From assembly GCA_947254375.1 (NCBI GenBank), contig CAMYCF010000001.1, positions 124,001 to 188,000 on the forward strand: a stretch of 64,000 nucleotides of DNA. The letters are read 5' to 3'. Under the pieces are notes generated by a model, which ran no database searches, was not told the DNA's origin, and saw nothing but the letters and a program-made list of their open reading frames with translations. Of this stretch, positions 7,319-16,869 are shown piece after piece; position 1 is the stretch's first letter; each line of letters starts with the position of its first letter. The translations under genes were made by a program, and so were the position numbers. The stretch is from an uncultured Mobilibacterium sp. GTDB lineage: Bacteria > Bacillota > Clostridia > Peptostreptococcales > Anaerovoracaceae.

Positions 7319-9952
7319 TTATTTGAGGTCGTACCAGTTGTCCGCCGAGCTGACTTCGCAGGTCAGGTCGACAGCCGTTTTTACGGCGCTTTCCATGTTC
7401 GTCTTAAGCAGTTTTTTTACATCTTCGACTTCGTCTTTTACCGCCTCGATTATGAGCTCATCGTGGACCTGGAGGAGCAGGCGCGACTTCATTTTACGCT
7501 TTGTGAGCTCGGCGTAGACTTTGTTCATCGCTATTTTCATTATATCGGCAGCGGTACCCTGGATCGGGGTGTTCATCGCCAGCCTTCGGGCGAGCTGTAG
7601 CTCTACGTATTTTCTCGAGGAAAATTCCTGTATCTCCCTTATACGTCCGAAAAGCGTCCTGACGCGGCGCTCCTTTTTGCCGAGAGCGATCTGCTCATCG
7701 AGGAAGTTTTTTACGGCTTTGTGCTTGTCGAAGTACTCGTCTATGTACTCCGCGGCCTCCCATTTCGGTATCCCGAGGTCGACGCTGAGTCCGTAATCGC
7801 TTATGCCGTAAATGATGCCGAAGTTGACGGCTTTCGCCTTTGAACGGTCGAGAGGCGTAACTTCGTCGAACGGTATCCCGAATACCCTCGATGCCGTCGC
7901 CCTGTGTATGTCCGCGCCGTTCGCAAAGTCGGCTATAAGCGTCTCGTCTCCGCTCATTGCGGCGAGTATCCTTAGCTCTATCTGAGAATAATCGGAACCG
8001 ACAAGGACGTTATCGTCCTCCGCTACGAAGGCCTTCCTTATCTTCTTTGAGTATTCGTCCCTCGTCGGGATGTTCTGAAGGTTCGGCGCCGTGCACGACA
8101 GCCTTCCCGTCGCGGTGACCGTCTGCTGAAAATGCGGATGTATCCGCCCGTCGCCCGCTATGAGCGGTATCATGCCGTCGATGTATGTGCTCTTGAGCTT
8201 GCTGTATTTCCTGAATTCGAGGACGAGTTTTACGATCTCGTGGTCCGGGCTGAGGATCTCGAGGACTTCGGCGGAAGTCGAGTATCTGCCCGTTCCCGTC
8301 TTTTTCTTAGGATACGGTATGGCGAGGTCATCGAACAGGACCGTTCCGAGCTGCTTCGGCGAGTTGACGTTGAACTCTTTGCCCGCGATCCCGTAGATGC
8401 GGCTTTCGAGGTCTTTAACGTTCTTTTCGAGCTCTCTGCCCTGCTCCTCCAAAACGTCTTTTCTGACCGCCATTCCGTTCTTTTCCATTTCGGCGAGCGG
8501 CATTATGAGAGGCAGTTCGCATTCGTAAAAAAGCTTCGCGAGCCCTTCGTCTTCCAATATCGGCTTCTGATACCCCATGACTTTCGATGCGGCGATCAGC
8601 CTGCACAGCGCGGCCTTTTCACCACCTTCTTCAGGCAGTTCCGGTGCCGTCTTCGAATATCTGAAGAACATCTTCATCAGGTCGTAGCGGCCCGCGTTCG
8701 CATCGATCAGATATTCGGCGATCTCTGTGTCGAACGATATTTCCGGGTCATCATGACCGTAATATTTTATCGTATACACGAGTGGTTTTAAGGAATGTCC
8801 GGCGAAAGAACAACCTGTCTTTATAAGGTCGCCGAGGGCGTCCTCATATTCGAAAGCCGTAAGCTCCCGGTATGTAAATATTTTCTTTTCCGCCGATAAA
8901 AGCGCAATATGCTTTATCTCCGGTACCCTGCTGTGGTCCTCCGGTAAGGCGGCTTCGATAAAAAGCTCTTCTCCCTTTTCGCAGGCTTTTATAAAATCGG
9001 CCCATGCGACCGTTTTTACGGCATCTGCCTCAGCGGAAAGATCCGTCGCATCGGCATTCGACGTCGCTTTTACCGCGGGACCGCCTGTTTTACCGTCCTT
9101 CTGAAGGGCGCGGATAAAACTGTTGAATTCGAGCTCCGTGTAGACTTTGAGGAGTTCGTCGCAGTCCGGCTCTTCGAATTTGAGGTCGTCGAGCGAAACG
9201 TCGAGAGGCACGTCCGTGAATATCGTCGTGAGCTTCTTCCAGACGCGCACTTCGTCGATGTTGTCCCTGACATTTTCGCCGCGCTTGCCCTTTATTTCGT
9301 CAGCGTGCTCGATCACGCCTTCGAGGGTGCCGTATTCTTTGAGGAGGGCTATTCCCTTCTTTTCGCCCACTCCCGGAACTCCCGGGATGTTGTCCGAGCT
9401 GTCGCCCATGAGGGCTTTGAGGTCGATGAACTGAGCGGGCGTGAGGCCGTAGACCTCATCCATTTTGGCCTCGTCGTAGAGGTCAAATTCGCTCATGCCT
9501 TTTCTGTTTATGAGCGTACGGACGTTCTTTCCGACGAGCTGGAGCTCATCCTTGTCGCCGCTGATTATGAGGGTCTCGATGCCGGCGTCCGTCGCTTTTA
9601 CCGAAAGCGTCCCTATGATGTCGTCCGCCTCATATGTCTCCTTTTCGAGGACGGCGATATTCATCGCGTGCAGGACCTTCTTCAGGAGCGGTATCTGCGA
9701 CAGAAGTTCCGGCGGAGTTTTCTGCCTCCCGGCTTTATATTCTTTGTAAATTTCATGCCTGAAAGTTTTCTTTTTCATGTCAAAAGCGACCGCTAAATAA
9801 TCAGGGTCGCTTTCTTTTACTATCCTATCGAGCATGTTTATAAAAGCGAAGACGCCTTGCGTAAAAACGCCTTCCTTCGTCGTCATCGGGCGCATCGCGA
9901 AATACGCTCTGAACAACAGGCTGTTTCCGTCTATTACAACGAGCTTTTTCAT
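7319..9952 (-). CDS. polA: DNA polymerase I (5' nuclease and polymerase; proofreading site degenerate)
   Basis: An 877-residue family A polymerase for Okazaki fragment processing and repair. The 5' nuclease domain (about residues 1-290) starts VVIDGNSLLFRAYFA and keeps its acidic residues. The polymerase domain (about 460-877) has motif A VGSDYSQIELRILAAMSG, the RSKAKAVNFGIIYG helix and motif C QVHDELIIEAV. The middle 3'-5' exonuclease-like domain lacks the expected catalytic Asp/Glu: where family members have a DxE motif this one reads LFIEAAL, and the downstream exo II segment (AGHSLKPLVYT) lacks its Asp. It therefore probably does not proofread, as with the thermophilic Bacillus enzyme. 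AAGGGA precedes the ATG. Confidence 0.97.
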   Translation of the reverse strand: MKKLVVIDGNSLLFRAYFAMRPMTTKEGVFTQGVFAFINMLDRIVKESDPDYLAVAFDMKKKTFRHEIYKEYKAGRQKTPPELLSQIPLLKKVLHAMNIAVLEKETYEADDIIGTLSVKATDAGIETLIISGDKDELQLVGKNVRTLINRKGMSEFDLYDEAKMDEVYGLTPAQFIDLKALMGDSSDNIPGVPGVGEKKGIALLKEYGTLEGVIEHADEIKGKRGENVRDNIDEVRVWKKLTTIFTDVPLDVSLDDLKFEEPDCDELLKVYTELEFNSFIRALQKDGKTGGPAVKATSNADATDLSAEADAVKTVAWADFIKACEKGEELFIEAALPEDHSRVPEIKHIALLSAEKKIFTYRELTAFEYEDALGDLIKTGCSFAGHSLKPLVYTIKYYGHDDPEISFDTEIAEYLIDANAGRYDLMKMFFRYSKTAPELPEEGGEKAALCRLIAASKVMGYQKPILEDEGLAKLFYECELPLIMPLAEMEKNGMAVRKDVLEEQGRELEKNVKDLESRIYGIAGKEFNVNSPKQLGTVLFDDLAIPYPKKKTGTGRYSTSAEVLEILSPDHEIVKLVLEFRKYSKLKSTYIDGMIPLIAGDGRIHPHFQQTVTATGRLSCTAPNLQNIPTRDEYSKKIRKAFVAEDDNVLVGSDYSQIELRILAAMSGDETLIADFANGADIHRATASRVFGIPFDEVTPLDRSKAKAVNFGIIYGISDYGLSVDLGIPKWEAAEYIDEYFDKHKAVKNFLDEQIALGKKERRVRTLFGRIREIQEFSSRKYVELQLARRLAMNTPIQGTAADIMKIAMNKVYAELTKRKMKSRLLLQVHDELIIEAVKDEVEDVKKLLKTNMESAVKTAVDLTCEVSSADNWYDLK

Positions 9953-9983
9953 TTCAGTTCCCTTCGCTTATATCTCACCTCTG

Positions 9984-11507
9984 TTATACGGTCTTGTGGA
10001 TGCTCTCCGCGGACCTGAATCCGTATGCGTCTGACGCTGACAGCGCACCGTCTATGATGCTGTACTGGACGATATCCGTAGCGAGGGCCGCAAAAGCGTC
10101 GAAATCGACTTCCACTTTGCCCGTGCTCATTACGAATATAGTATCGCCGTCGAGGCTTCCGTGGACCGGTTTTACCGCCCTGGCGTATCCGTCGTGCAGC
10201 ACCGTTGCCAGCCTGTTGCACTCGGTCTTGGTGAGTTTTGCATTCGTCATCAGGCAGGATATCGTCGTATTGAACGGCACCTTGTATCCGAGGTCATCCT
10301 CGCTGAGCTCGTACCTGCGCGTCGCCCTGTCGTCAGGCTGAACAGTGACAGGCTCCTCTGCGGCGTAAAAATCGTCCGCAGGCTCCATTTCGAGCGTTTT
10401 ATCGATGTCGCTCTCAGGCGCGGCTTCTTCTGCCGTCGCCGCGACTTCTTCCTCGTCCTGAGCGGATACTTCAGGTCCTTCGTCAAAAATATTGCTGAAG
10501 TGTTCGGCAGCATCGTCGTAAAAATACTCCTCGCGTTCAGATATTTCGCGCTCCGCAAGCTCGCACTCTACCGTTTCGCGATCGACTTTCTCGCGATCCG
10601 CCGTGATCTCGGAAGGCTGTTCTTCCTCTTTTGCAGGCATCGGTTCGGCGCCCGCTTCCATTTCTATCCTTCTTGCAGAGGCTCCTTCGGAGTCGCGCTC
10701 TTCGGCCTGCTCGAGGTAGAGGTCGAGTATGTCGTCCGCGATGATGTCCGGGGCGCTCATAGCCGGCATAACGTCGTTCAGCGAATCAGCGTATCCTGCT
10801 TTCAAAGCGTCCAAGGTATCAGACGATGCGGAAGCATCTCCCAAAGTCACCCTGTTCTTGAGGTAATTCGTCGTTCCGTATATCGCTGTTCCCTTGCCGT
10901 CGAGGAGTCCTGCGATTATTTCGTTCCTGTCGTTCCTTATATCTCCGAGAGCGTTGACGGCCGTAACGGCTCCGACATAGAGGATGTCATCCGTGCAGGC
11001 GTATGTGCCGAGTCCGGCTTTCATCGCGCGGTCCATGCCGCAGGCTTTTCCTACCGTCGCGCCTGTACCGGCACCGTGATTGCCGTTTGGGAAGACGCCT
11101 TTGAATGCGTTCGCCGTCGCGATCTTACCCATGAGTTTGTCGGGTCTCGCTTTCGGACTTCCTACCCCGAGGTCGAAGAGGGCCGCCTGTGAAACGATAG
11201 GTATCCTGAGTTCTCCCATCGGAAATCCGATACCCTTTTCTTCGAGATATTCCATAGTACCGGAAGCCGCTTCGAGTCCGAAGGCACTGCCGCCGCTCAA
11301 AACTACGGCGTGTATCTTCTGAACGGTCTTATCGGCCGCAAGAAGATCGGTCTCGCGCGTAGCGGGTCCGCCTCCTCTGACATCCACTCCGGCAGTCGCA
11401 CCGTCTTCACAAACGACAACCGTACAACCGGTCGCACCTTCGATATCTTCGGCGTTGCCTACTCTGAAACCTTCGATATCGGTGATCTCAACTCTGCGAA
11501 AACTCAT
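9984..11507 (-). CDS. P1 family (S58, DmpA-like) peptidase with a long acidic insertion
   Basis: A 507-residue member of the S58 Ntn-hydrolase peptidases, which self-cleave into two chains and act as aminopeptidases or D-esterases. The N-terminal part (1-260) has the family stretches GCTVVVCEDGATAGVDVRGG and HAVVLSGGSAFGLEAASG. The C-terminal part starts around NTTISCLMTNAKLTK at residue 413, where the family cleaves and exposes a Thr or Ser nucleophile. Between them, residues about 265-400 are a Glu/Asp-rich, low-complexity stretch not found in ordinary members of about 320-370 residues. No signal peptide is visible. GGAGGG precedes the ATG. It lies between yebC and polA; substrate unknown. 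Confidence 0.87.
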   Translation of the reverse strand: MSFRRVEITDIEGFRVGNAEDIEGATGCTVVVCEDGATAGVDVRGGGPATRETDLLAADKTVQKIHAVVLSGGSAFGLEAASGTMEYLEEKGIGFPMGELRIPIVSQAALFDLGVGSPKARPDKLMGKIATANAFKGVFPNGNHGAGTGATVGKACGMDRAMKAGLGTYACTDDILYVGAVTAVNALGDIRNDRNEIIAGLLDGKGTAIYGTTNYLKNRVTLGDASASSDTLDALKAGYADSLNDVMPAMSAPDIIADDILDLYLEQAEERDSEGASARRIEMEAGAEPMPAKEEEQPSEITADREKVDRETVECELAEREISEREEYFYDDAAEHFSNIFDEGPEVSAQDEEEVAATAEEAAPESDIDKTLEMEPADDFYAAEEPVTVQPDDRATRRYELSEDDLGYKVPFNTTISCLMTNAKLTKTECNRLATVLHDGYARAVKPVHGSLDGDTIFVMSTGKVEVDFDAFAALATDIVQYSIIDGALSASDAYGFRSAESIHKTV

Positions 11508-11545
11508 AAGGACCCTCCCTTCCGGATCAGCGTAAAAAATACTTC

Positions 11546-12271
11546 CTATTCTTCGTCGTCAAGCTCGCAGTTGAACGCGACGTTCTGGACGTCATCGTTG
11601 TCTTCCAGCGCGTCGATCAGCTTCCTGAGCTTTTTCATGTCGTTAGGGTCTGTAATGCTCGCCTCTATGGACGGGATGTTTTCGACTTCCGCATCTGCAA
11701 GCTCGTATCCCGCATTTTTGAGGGCTCCCGATACATCGTGCAGAGCGCCCGGCTCGGTGAGTATCTCAAAAGCGTCCTCTTCCGTCGTCATATCTTCCGC
11801 GCCGGCATCGAGGGCTTCCATCATGAGAGCTTCCTCGTCGATCGCGTCCGTCTTCTCTACGAGGATGACTCCTTTTCTCGAGAACATATAGGAAACGCAT
11901 CCCGGCGTACCGAGGTTTCCTCCGTTTTTATCGAATATGGACCTTATGAACGAAGTTGTCCTGTTTTTATTGTCCGTCAGAGCTTCTACGATTATGGCGA
12001 CTCCCGCAGGGCCGTATCCTTCGAACATCAGCTCTTCGTACGACTCGCCGTCGAGCTCTCCGCTTCCTTTTTTTACCGCCCTGTTTATATTGTCGTTAGG
12101 CATACCGATCGCTTTAGCCTTATCGATCGCCGTTCTGAGTGCCGGATTGAATCCGGGATCGCCTCCCGCCTTCGCGGCAACTATTATCTGCCTTGTATAT
12201 TTAGTAAACATCGCCGCGCGCTTTGCATCCTGCGCCGACTTTCTTCCGGCTATGGTTCCGTGTCTGCCCAC
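11546..12271 (-). CDS. YebC/PmpR family regulator (TACO1-like)
   Basis: A 241-residue protein with the signature N-terminus MGRHGTIAGRKSAQDAKRAAMFTK and the conserved GGDPGFNPALRTAIDKAKAIGMPNDNINRAVKKG block. Members are described as DNA-binding transcription regulators (PmpR, YebC) and, more recently, as ribosome-associated factors that help translation of proline stretches (YebC2, mitochondrial TACO1). The length matches the family. The start is GTG at 12271, chosen because AGGAGG lies at the right distance and the conserved N-terminus begins there. A strong promoter lies upstream at 12308-12336. It is the first gene of the cluster running towards polA. Confidence 0.94.
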   Translation of the reverse strand: MGRHGTIAGRKSAQDAKRAAMFTKYTRQIIVAAKAGGDPGFNPALRTAIDKAKAIGMPNDNINRAVKKGSGELDGESYEELMFEGYGPAGVAIIVEALTDNKNRTTSFIRSIFDKNGGNLGTPGCVSYMFSRKGVILVEKTDAIDEEALMMEALDAGAEDMTTEEDAFEILTEPGALHDVSGALKNAGYELADAEVENIPSIEASITDPNDMKKLRKLIDALEDNDDVQNVAFNCELDDEE

Positions 12272-12307
12272 TGTTTTTCCTCCTTAAAATGCAATTATTA
12301 CCTATAG

Positions 12308-12336
12308 ATTATATCGTATATTTTTACTCGTTACAA
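12308..12336 (-). promoter_or_regulatory. Promoter of the yebC cluster
   Basis: On the minus strand TTGTAA (12331-12336) and a consensus TATAAT (12308-12313) are separated by 17 bases. They lie 37 bases upstream of the yebC GTG, giving a short leader with a good ribosome site. This is a housekeeping-type sigma-A promoter by sequence only. Confidence 0.75.
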
Positions 12337-12378
12337 GAAGCCGTTAAAGCCCTGTAAAAGGCCCGCTGCAAACTCTCC

Positions 12379-15300
12379 CTACGCTCCGGCCGCATCAGGG
12401 CTTTTATCCTCAGCCTGCGCCTTCTCGAGGTTCTTAAAAGCCGTAGACATCATCATTTTTATCCTGTTGAGCTGGTTTACGTTGCTCGCGCCCGGGTCGT
12501 AGTCGATCGCGACGATGTTGGCCTCTTTGTCGTAATTCCTGAGGGCTTTTATCATGCCCTTGCCCGTAACGTGGTTCGGCAGGCACGCGAACGGCTGCAG
12601 GCAGAGGATATTTTTGACGCCCGAATTTATGAGCTCGACCATTTCACCGGTGAGGAGCCAGCCTTCGCCGCACTGATTACCTATCGAGATGATCTTTGAC
12701 GCGTTCTCGGCCGTTTCCTCTATGTGCGGATCCGGCGTGAATCGCTCGCTCCTCCTGCACGCCCTTCTGACGATGTCGCGGAGGCGCTCGATCTTGTTGA
12801 TAACGAACCTGTTGACCATCATCTCCGTCTTCTTCCCGGAAAGGTACCTGTAGTTGAAGAACTTGTTCAGCATCCCGTATTCGAAGAAGTCGACGAACGA
12901 CGGTACGACCGCCTCCCCGCCCTCTTTCTCGATGAGGTCGACGAGGTTATCGTTAGCGTTCGGGTGATATTTTACGAGGATCTCGCCGACGATGCCGACT
13001 CTCGGTTTTTTTACGTCCTCATTGAGAGGCAGCGCGTCGAATTCTTTTACGATATCGATGACGTTGTTTCTGAACTCGAAGTCGACGAGGTTCTGGCAGT
13101 TCACGATTATGCGGTCGAACCAGCTGTCCATAAGCGCCTGAGCGCTCCCGGGAACCTTCTCGTAAGGCCGCGTCCTGTAGAGGCATTTCATCATCAGATC
13201 GCCGTATATCGCCGCGTATGCGAGGCGCTCGCCCATTTTTACCGAGATCTTGAAGCCCGGAGCGGACTCAGTCCCGGCGACATTGAACGAAATTACAGGC
13301 ACCTGTGACATCCCCATGTCCTTCAGCGCTTTACGGAGGAGCGGCACGTAGTTGCTCGCACGGCATCCGCCGCCCGTCTGCGACATGAATATTGCGACCT
13401 TATCGAGGTCGTATTTGCCGGATTTGAGCGCGGCGATGATCTGTCCGAGCGTGACGATCGTCGGATAACAGGCGTCGTTGTTTATGTACCTGAGGCCCTC
13501 TTCTTCCGAAGTCTTGCTCGTTTCCGGTAAAAGCTCCGCCTTGTATCCCATAAGATTCATTATCTTTTCAAAATATTTGAAGTGTATCGGAGACATCTGA
13601 GGCATGAGTATCGTATACCCCTCTCTCCTCATCTCCTTCGTAAAAGTCCTCCGCCTGTATGGCTCGTTCGTCCTGCCCGCCTTCGCGCCGGACTTGTCCC
13701 TCTCCTCGAGAGCCGCCTTGAGCGACCTTATCCTTATCTTGGCCGCACCGAGGTTCGAGCCCTCGTCTATCTTGAGGACCGTGTATATTTTACCGTTGTT
13801 CGAAAGGAGCTCCTCCACCTCGTCCGTCGTAACGGCGTCGAGACCGCAGCCGAACGAATTGAGCTGAACGAGTTCGAGGTCGTCCCGCTGACCGGCGAAG
13901 ATCGCAGCCTTATATAGCCTCGAATGGTAGACCCACTGGTCGAGTATCCTGACCGGCCTCGCCGTCTCCACCCTGCCGCTTATCGAATCTTCCGTGAGGA
14001 CAGCCATGCCGAGCGAAGTTATCACCTTGTCGATGCCGTGATTGATCTCGGGGTCGATGTGGTACGGCCTTCCGGAGAGGACGATGCCTTTCACGCCGTT
14101 CTCTTCCATGTAGTCGAGCGTCTTTTCGCCCATTTCGCGCACCTTGTCCTTGAATTCGGCGTAAGCTCGCCTGCCAGCTTCGACGGCGGCTTTTATCTCG
14201 TCCTTCGGTATGTTGAGCGAGAAGAGGCTGTATTCCCTGTTGTCGTCCTTAAAATCGTACGTTTTAGCGATGTTCGCCACGCTGTCCGTGTCGACCTTCC
14301 TTTCGCCGCGGAAAAAGTCGTAGAGCTGATCCACGAGCTTCCTGTCGTTGTCGTACGGCAGGAACGGGTGGTAAAACTCCACGTCGTTGCGGTAAAAGAT
14401 CTCCGCCATGTTTTTATCTATTACTTCCGGGTACGTCGCTACGATCGGGCAGTTGTAGTGGTTCGGCGCCGTGACGTCCTCGATCGTCTCGTAATTGATG
14501 CACGGATAAAAGATCCGCTTCACCCCTTTGTCCACGAGTTTCTTTATGTGACCGTGGACTAGTTTCGCCGGATAACACGCCGTGTCCGACGATATCGACG
14601 CCATTCCCGCCTCGTACAGCTTCTTGCTGCTGATCGGGCTCAGAACTATGTTGAACCCGAGCGTCGTAAAGAAAGCGTGCCAGAACGGGTAGTCCTCATA
14701 CATGTTGAGGACCCTCGGCATCCCTATCGTGCCGCGCTTCGCCTCCGCCGCCAGGAGCGGTTTCGCCGAGAACAGAAGCTTCAGCTTCTCTTGGTACATG
14801 TTCGGTATGTCGTTATCCTCGATGTCGATACCTGCGCCGCGTTCGCACCTGTTCCCCGTCACATACCTGCTCCCGTCAGGGAACTTCGTTATCGTGAGTA
14901 TGCACTTGTTACCGCACTTGTCGCACCTTCCGTTGAGGTTCTCGACGGTAAAATCTTCGATCTCCTCTTTCGATAAAAGCGACGAGCCCTTCGCCCGTTC
15001 TTCGGCGGAAAGCGCCTCCCATTTCGACTCCGCGATTATCGCGGATCCGAACGCTCCCATGAGGCCCGATATGTCCGGCCTTACGACTTCCTTCCCCAGG
15101 ATCTTCTCGATGCTTCTCAGTACGGCATCGTTCAGGAAAGTGCCGCCCTGGACGACGATCTTATCGCCCGTCTCGTCGGTGTTCCTGAGTTTTATTACCT
15201 TATACAGCGCATTTTTGATTACGGAGTACGACAGTCCCGCGGAGATGTCCCCGACCGTCACGCCTTCCTTCTGCGCCTGTTTTACTCTCGAATTCATAAA

Positions 15301-16746
15301 AACAGTGCATCTCGTCCCGAGGTCCACCGGTTTTTCGGCGAGCACGGCGATGTTCGCAAAATCGGCGACTTCCATGTCGACGGATTTCGCATACGTCTCA
15401 ATAAAAGATCCGCATCCCGACGAGCACGCTTCGTTCAGCATGATGTTGTTGATCGCGCCGTCCTTCACCTTCATGCACTTCATGTCCTGACCGCCGATGT
15501 CGAGGATAAAAGTGACCCCAGGCAGGAATTCTTCGGCCGCCTTGTAGTGCGCCATAGTCTCGATCTCGCCGTCATCGACCTTGAAAGCCGCTTTTATGAG
15601 GGCTTCTCCGTATCCCGTCACGACGGAATGCGCGATGTACGCCTTCTCCGGCATGAGCGCATAGACTTCTTTCAGTATTTCTTTGACGACTTCCAGAGGA
15701 TTTCCCTCGTTGCCGCCGTAATATTCGTAAAGGAGATCCCTGTCTTTATCGATAAGAGCCGCTTTCGTGGTCGTGGATCCCGCATCTATCCCGAGGAAAA
15801 GAGGTCCTTCCGCCGAAGCGATGTCCCCCCTTTGGATCTTCGCCTTATCGTGGCGCGCCTTGAACTCCGCGTACTCCTTTTCGTCCTTGAAAAGCGGATC
15901 GAGGTATTTGGTCGCACTTACCTTCGCGTTCTTCGATCTTTTTATCCTGCTGATGAGATGAGATATTTTTACCTGCCTCTCCCCGCCCGCGAGATATGCG
16001 GCGCCGAGAGCGACGAAGTACTTCGAATTTTCCGGGAAAATGACCTCGTCATCGGAGAGTTCGAGCGTTTTTATAAAAGCCTTCCGTAGCTCCGAAAGGT
16101 AGGTCAAAGGGCCGCCGAGAAAAGCGACGTGTCCCTCGATCGGGTGACCGCACGCGAGACCGCCTATCGTTTGGTTGACGACCGCCTGAAAAATGGACGC
16201 GGCGATGTCCGCCGTCTCCGCACCGTCGTTGATGAGCGGCTGTATGTCAGTCTTCGCAAAAACGCCGCAGCGCGACGCTATCGGATAAATGATCTTTGCA
16301 TTTTTGGCGGCTTCGTTCAGCCCCTGAGCGTCCGTGTTCAGAAGGACTGCCATTTGGTCGATAAAAGCCCCGGTGCCGCCGGCGCATGTCCCGTTCATCC
16401 TCTGCTCGACGGTCGCTCCGTAATACGTTATTTTGGCGTCCTCGCCGCCGAGCTCTATCGCGACATCCGTCTCCGGTATCAGCGATTCCACGGCCTTGCT
16501 GCAGGAGATGACCTCCTGCTCGAATCTGATGCCGAGTATGTCGGCGAGGCTCAGGCCTCCTGACCCCGTTATGACAGGACGCACGGAAAAATCCCCCTTC
16601 TCGTCCAAAAGCTGCTGAAGGAGGTCCCCAACTTTTTCGAAGACACTCGACATGTGCCTCTCGTATTTGGAATAAACTATGTCGTTATCATCATCGAGCA
16701 CGACAAGTTTTACGGTCGTTGACCCTACATCGATTCCCAGTCTCAT
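12379..16746 (-). CDS. 2-hydroxyacyl-CoA dehydratase activase-like fusion protein (two ASKHA domains plus dehydratase-like C-terminus)
   Basis: A 1455-residue protein. Domains in order: an ASKHA ATPase of the BcrAD/BadFG/HgdC type (1-260, starting LGIDVGSTTVKLVVLDDD); a second ASKHA domain (about 312-585, LGIDAGSTTTKAALIDKD) with the ACSSGCGSF cysteine pair that in HgdC-type activases binds a shared [4Fe-4S] cluster; a cysteine-rich region RCDKCGNKC near 615-625; a DUF2229-type region; and a C-terminal part (about 1020-1430) resembling HgdB-type dehydratase subunits, with conserved Cys in NNDACYPT and GGGCRASNY. True activases drive ATP-dependent one-electron transfer to 2-hydroxyacyl-CoA dehydratases. 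These giant fusions are common in Clostridia but their substrate is unknown. Oxygen sensitivity is expected. It appears monocistronic. Confidence 0.88.
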   Translation of the reverse strand: MRLGIDVGSTTVKLVVLDDDNDIVYSKYERHMSSVFEKVGDLLQQLLDEKGDFSVRPVITGSGGLSLADILGIRFEQEVISCSKAVESLIPETDVAIELGGEDAKITYYGATVEQRMNGTCAGGTGAFIDQMAVLLNTDAQGLNEAAKNAKIIYPIASRCGVFAKTDIQPLINDGAETADIAASIFQAVVNQTIGGLACGHPIEGHVAFLGGPLTYLSELRKAFIKTLELSDDEVIFPENSKYFVALGAAYLAGGERQVKISHLISRIKRSKNAKVSATKYLDPLFKDEKEYAEFKARHDKAKIQRGDIASAEGPLFLGIDAGSTTTKAALIDKDRDLLYEYYGGNEGNPLEVVKEILKEVYALMPEKAYIAHSVVTGYGEALIKAAFKVDDGEIETMAHYKAAEEFLPGVTFILDIGGQDMKCMKVKDGAINNIMLNEACSSGCGSFIETYAKSVDMEVADFANIAVLAEKPVDLGTRCTVFMNSRVKQAQKEGVTVGDISAGLSYSVIKNALYKVIKLRNTDETGDKIVVQGGTFLNDAVLRSIEKILGKEVVRPDISGLMGAFGSAIIAESKWEALSAEERAKGSSLLSKEEIEDFTVENLNGRCDKCGNKCILTITKFPDGSRYVTGNRCERGAGIDIEDNDIPNMYQEKLKLLFSAKPLLAAEAKRGTIGMPRVLNMYEDYPFWHAFFTTLGFNIVLSPISSKKLYEAGMASISSDTACYPAKLVHGHIKKLVDKGVKRIFYPCINYETIEDVTAPNHYNCPIVATYPEVIDKNMAEIFYRNDVEFYHPFLPYDNDRKLVDQLYDFFRGERKVDTDSVANIAKTYDFKDDNREYSLFSLNIPKDEIKAAVEAGRRAYAEFKDKVREMGEKTLDYMEENGVKGIVLSGRPYHIDPEINHGIDKVITSLGMAVLTEDSISGRVETARPVRILDQWVYHSRLYKAAIFAGQRDDLELVQLNSFGCGLDAVTTDEVEELLSNNGKIYTVLKIDEGSNLGAAKIRIRSLKAALEERDKSGAKAGRTNEPYRRRTFTKEMRREGYTILMPQMSPIHFKYFEKIMNLMGYKAELLPETSKTSEEEGLRYINNDACYPTIVTLGQIIAALKSGKYDLDKVAIFMSQTGGGCRASNYVPLLRKALKDMGMSQVPVISFNVAGTESAPGFKISVKMGERLAYAAIYGDLMMKCLYRTRPYEKVPGSAQALMDSWFDRIIVNCQNLVDFEFRNNVIDIVKEFDALPLNEDVKKPRVGIVGEILVKYHPNANDNLVDLIEKEGGEAVVPSFVDFFEYGMLNKFFNYRYLSGKKTEMMVNRFVINKIERLRDIVRRACRRSERFTPDPHIEETAENASKIISIGNQCGEGWLLTGEMVELINSGVKNILCLQPFACLPNHVTGKGMIKALRNYDKEANIVAIDYDPGASNVNQLNRIKMMMSTAFKNLEKAQAEDKSPDAAGA

Positions 16747-16810
16747 TTTATACCCCTAAAATAAATACCCTTTTTGAGACCGCGCGGTTTTAAGTCCCCG
16801 CGGTCATATA

Positions 16811-16868
16811 TGTGATGCTTCGAAATTTTACACGCAAAGATGTAGTGTTTCGAAAGCTTACACACAAA
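16811..16868. repeat. Two imperfect 28-bp direct repeats next to rnpB
   Basis: Copies at 16811-16838 and 16841-16868 match at 22 of 28 positions, with a 30-bp period. Each has a TTCGAAA-type core followed by TTACAC and CAAA. They lie between the activase-like gene start and the 3' end of the RNase P RNA, in a stretch without genes. Confidence 0.75.
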
Positions 16869-16869
16869 A

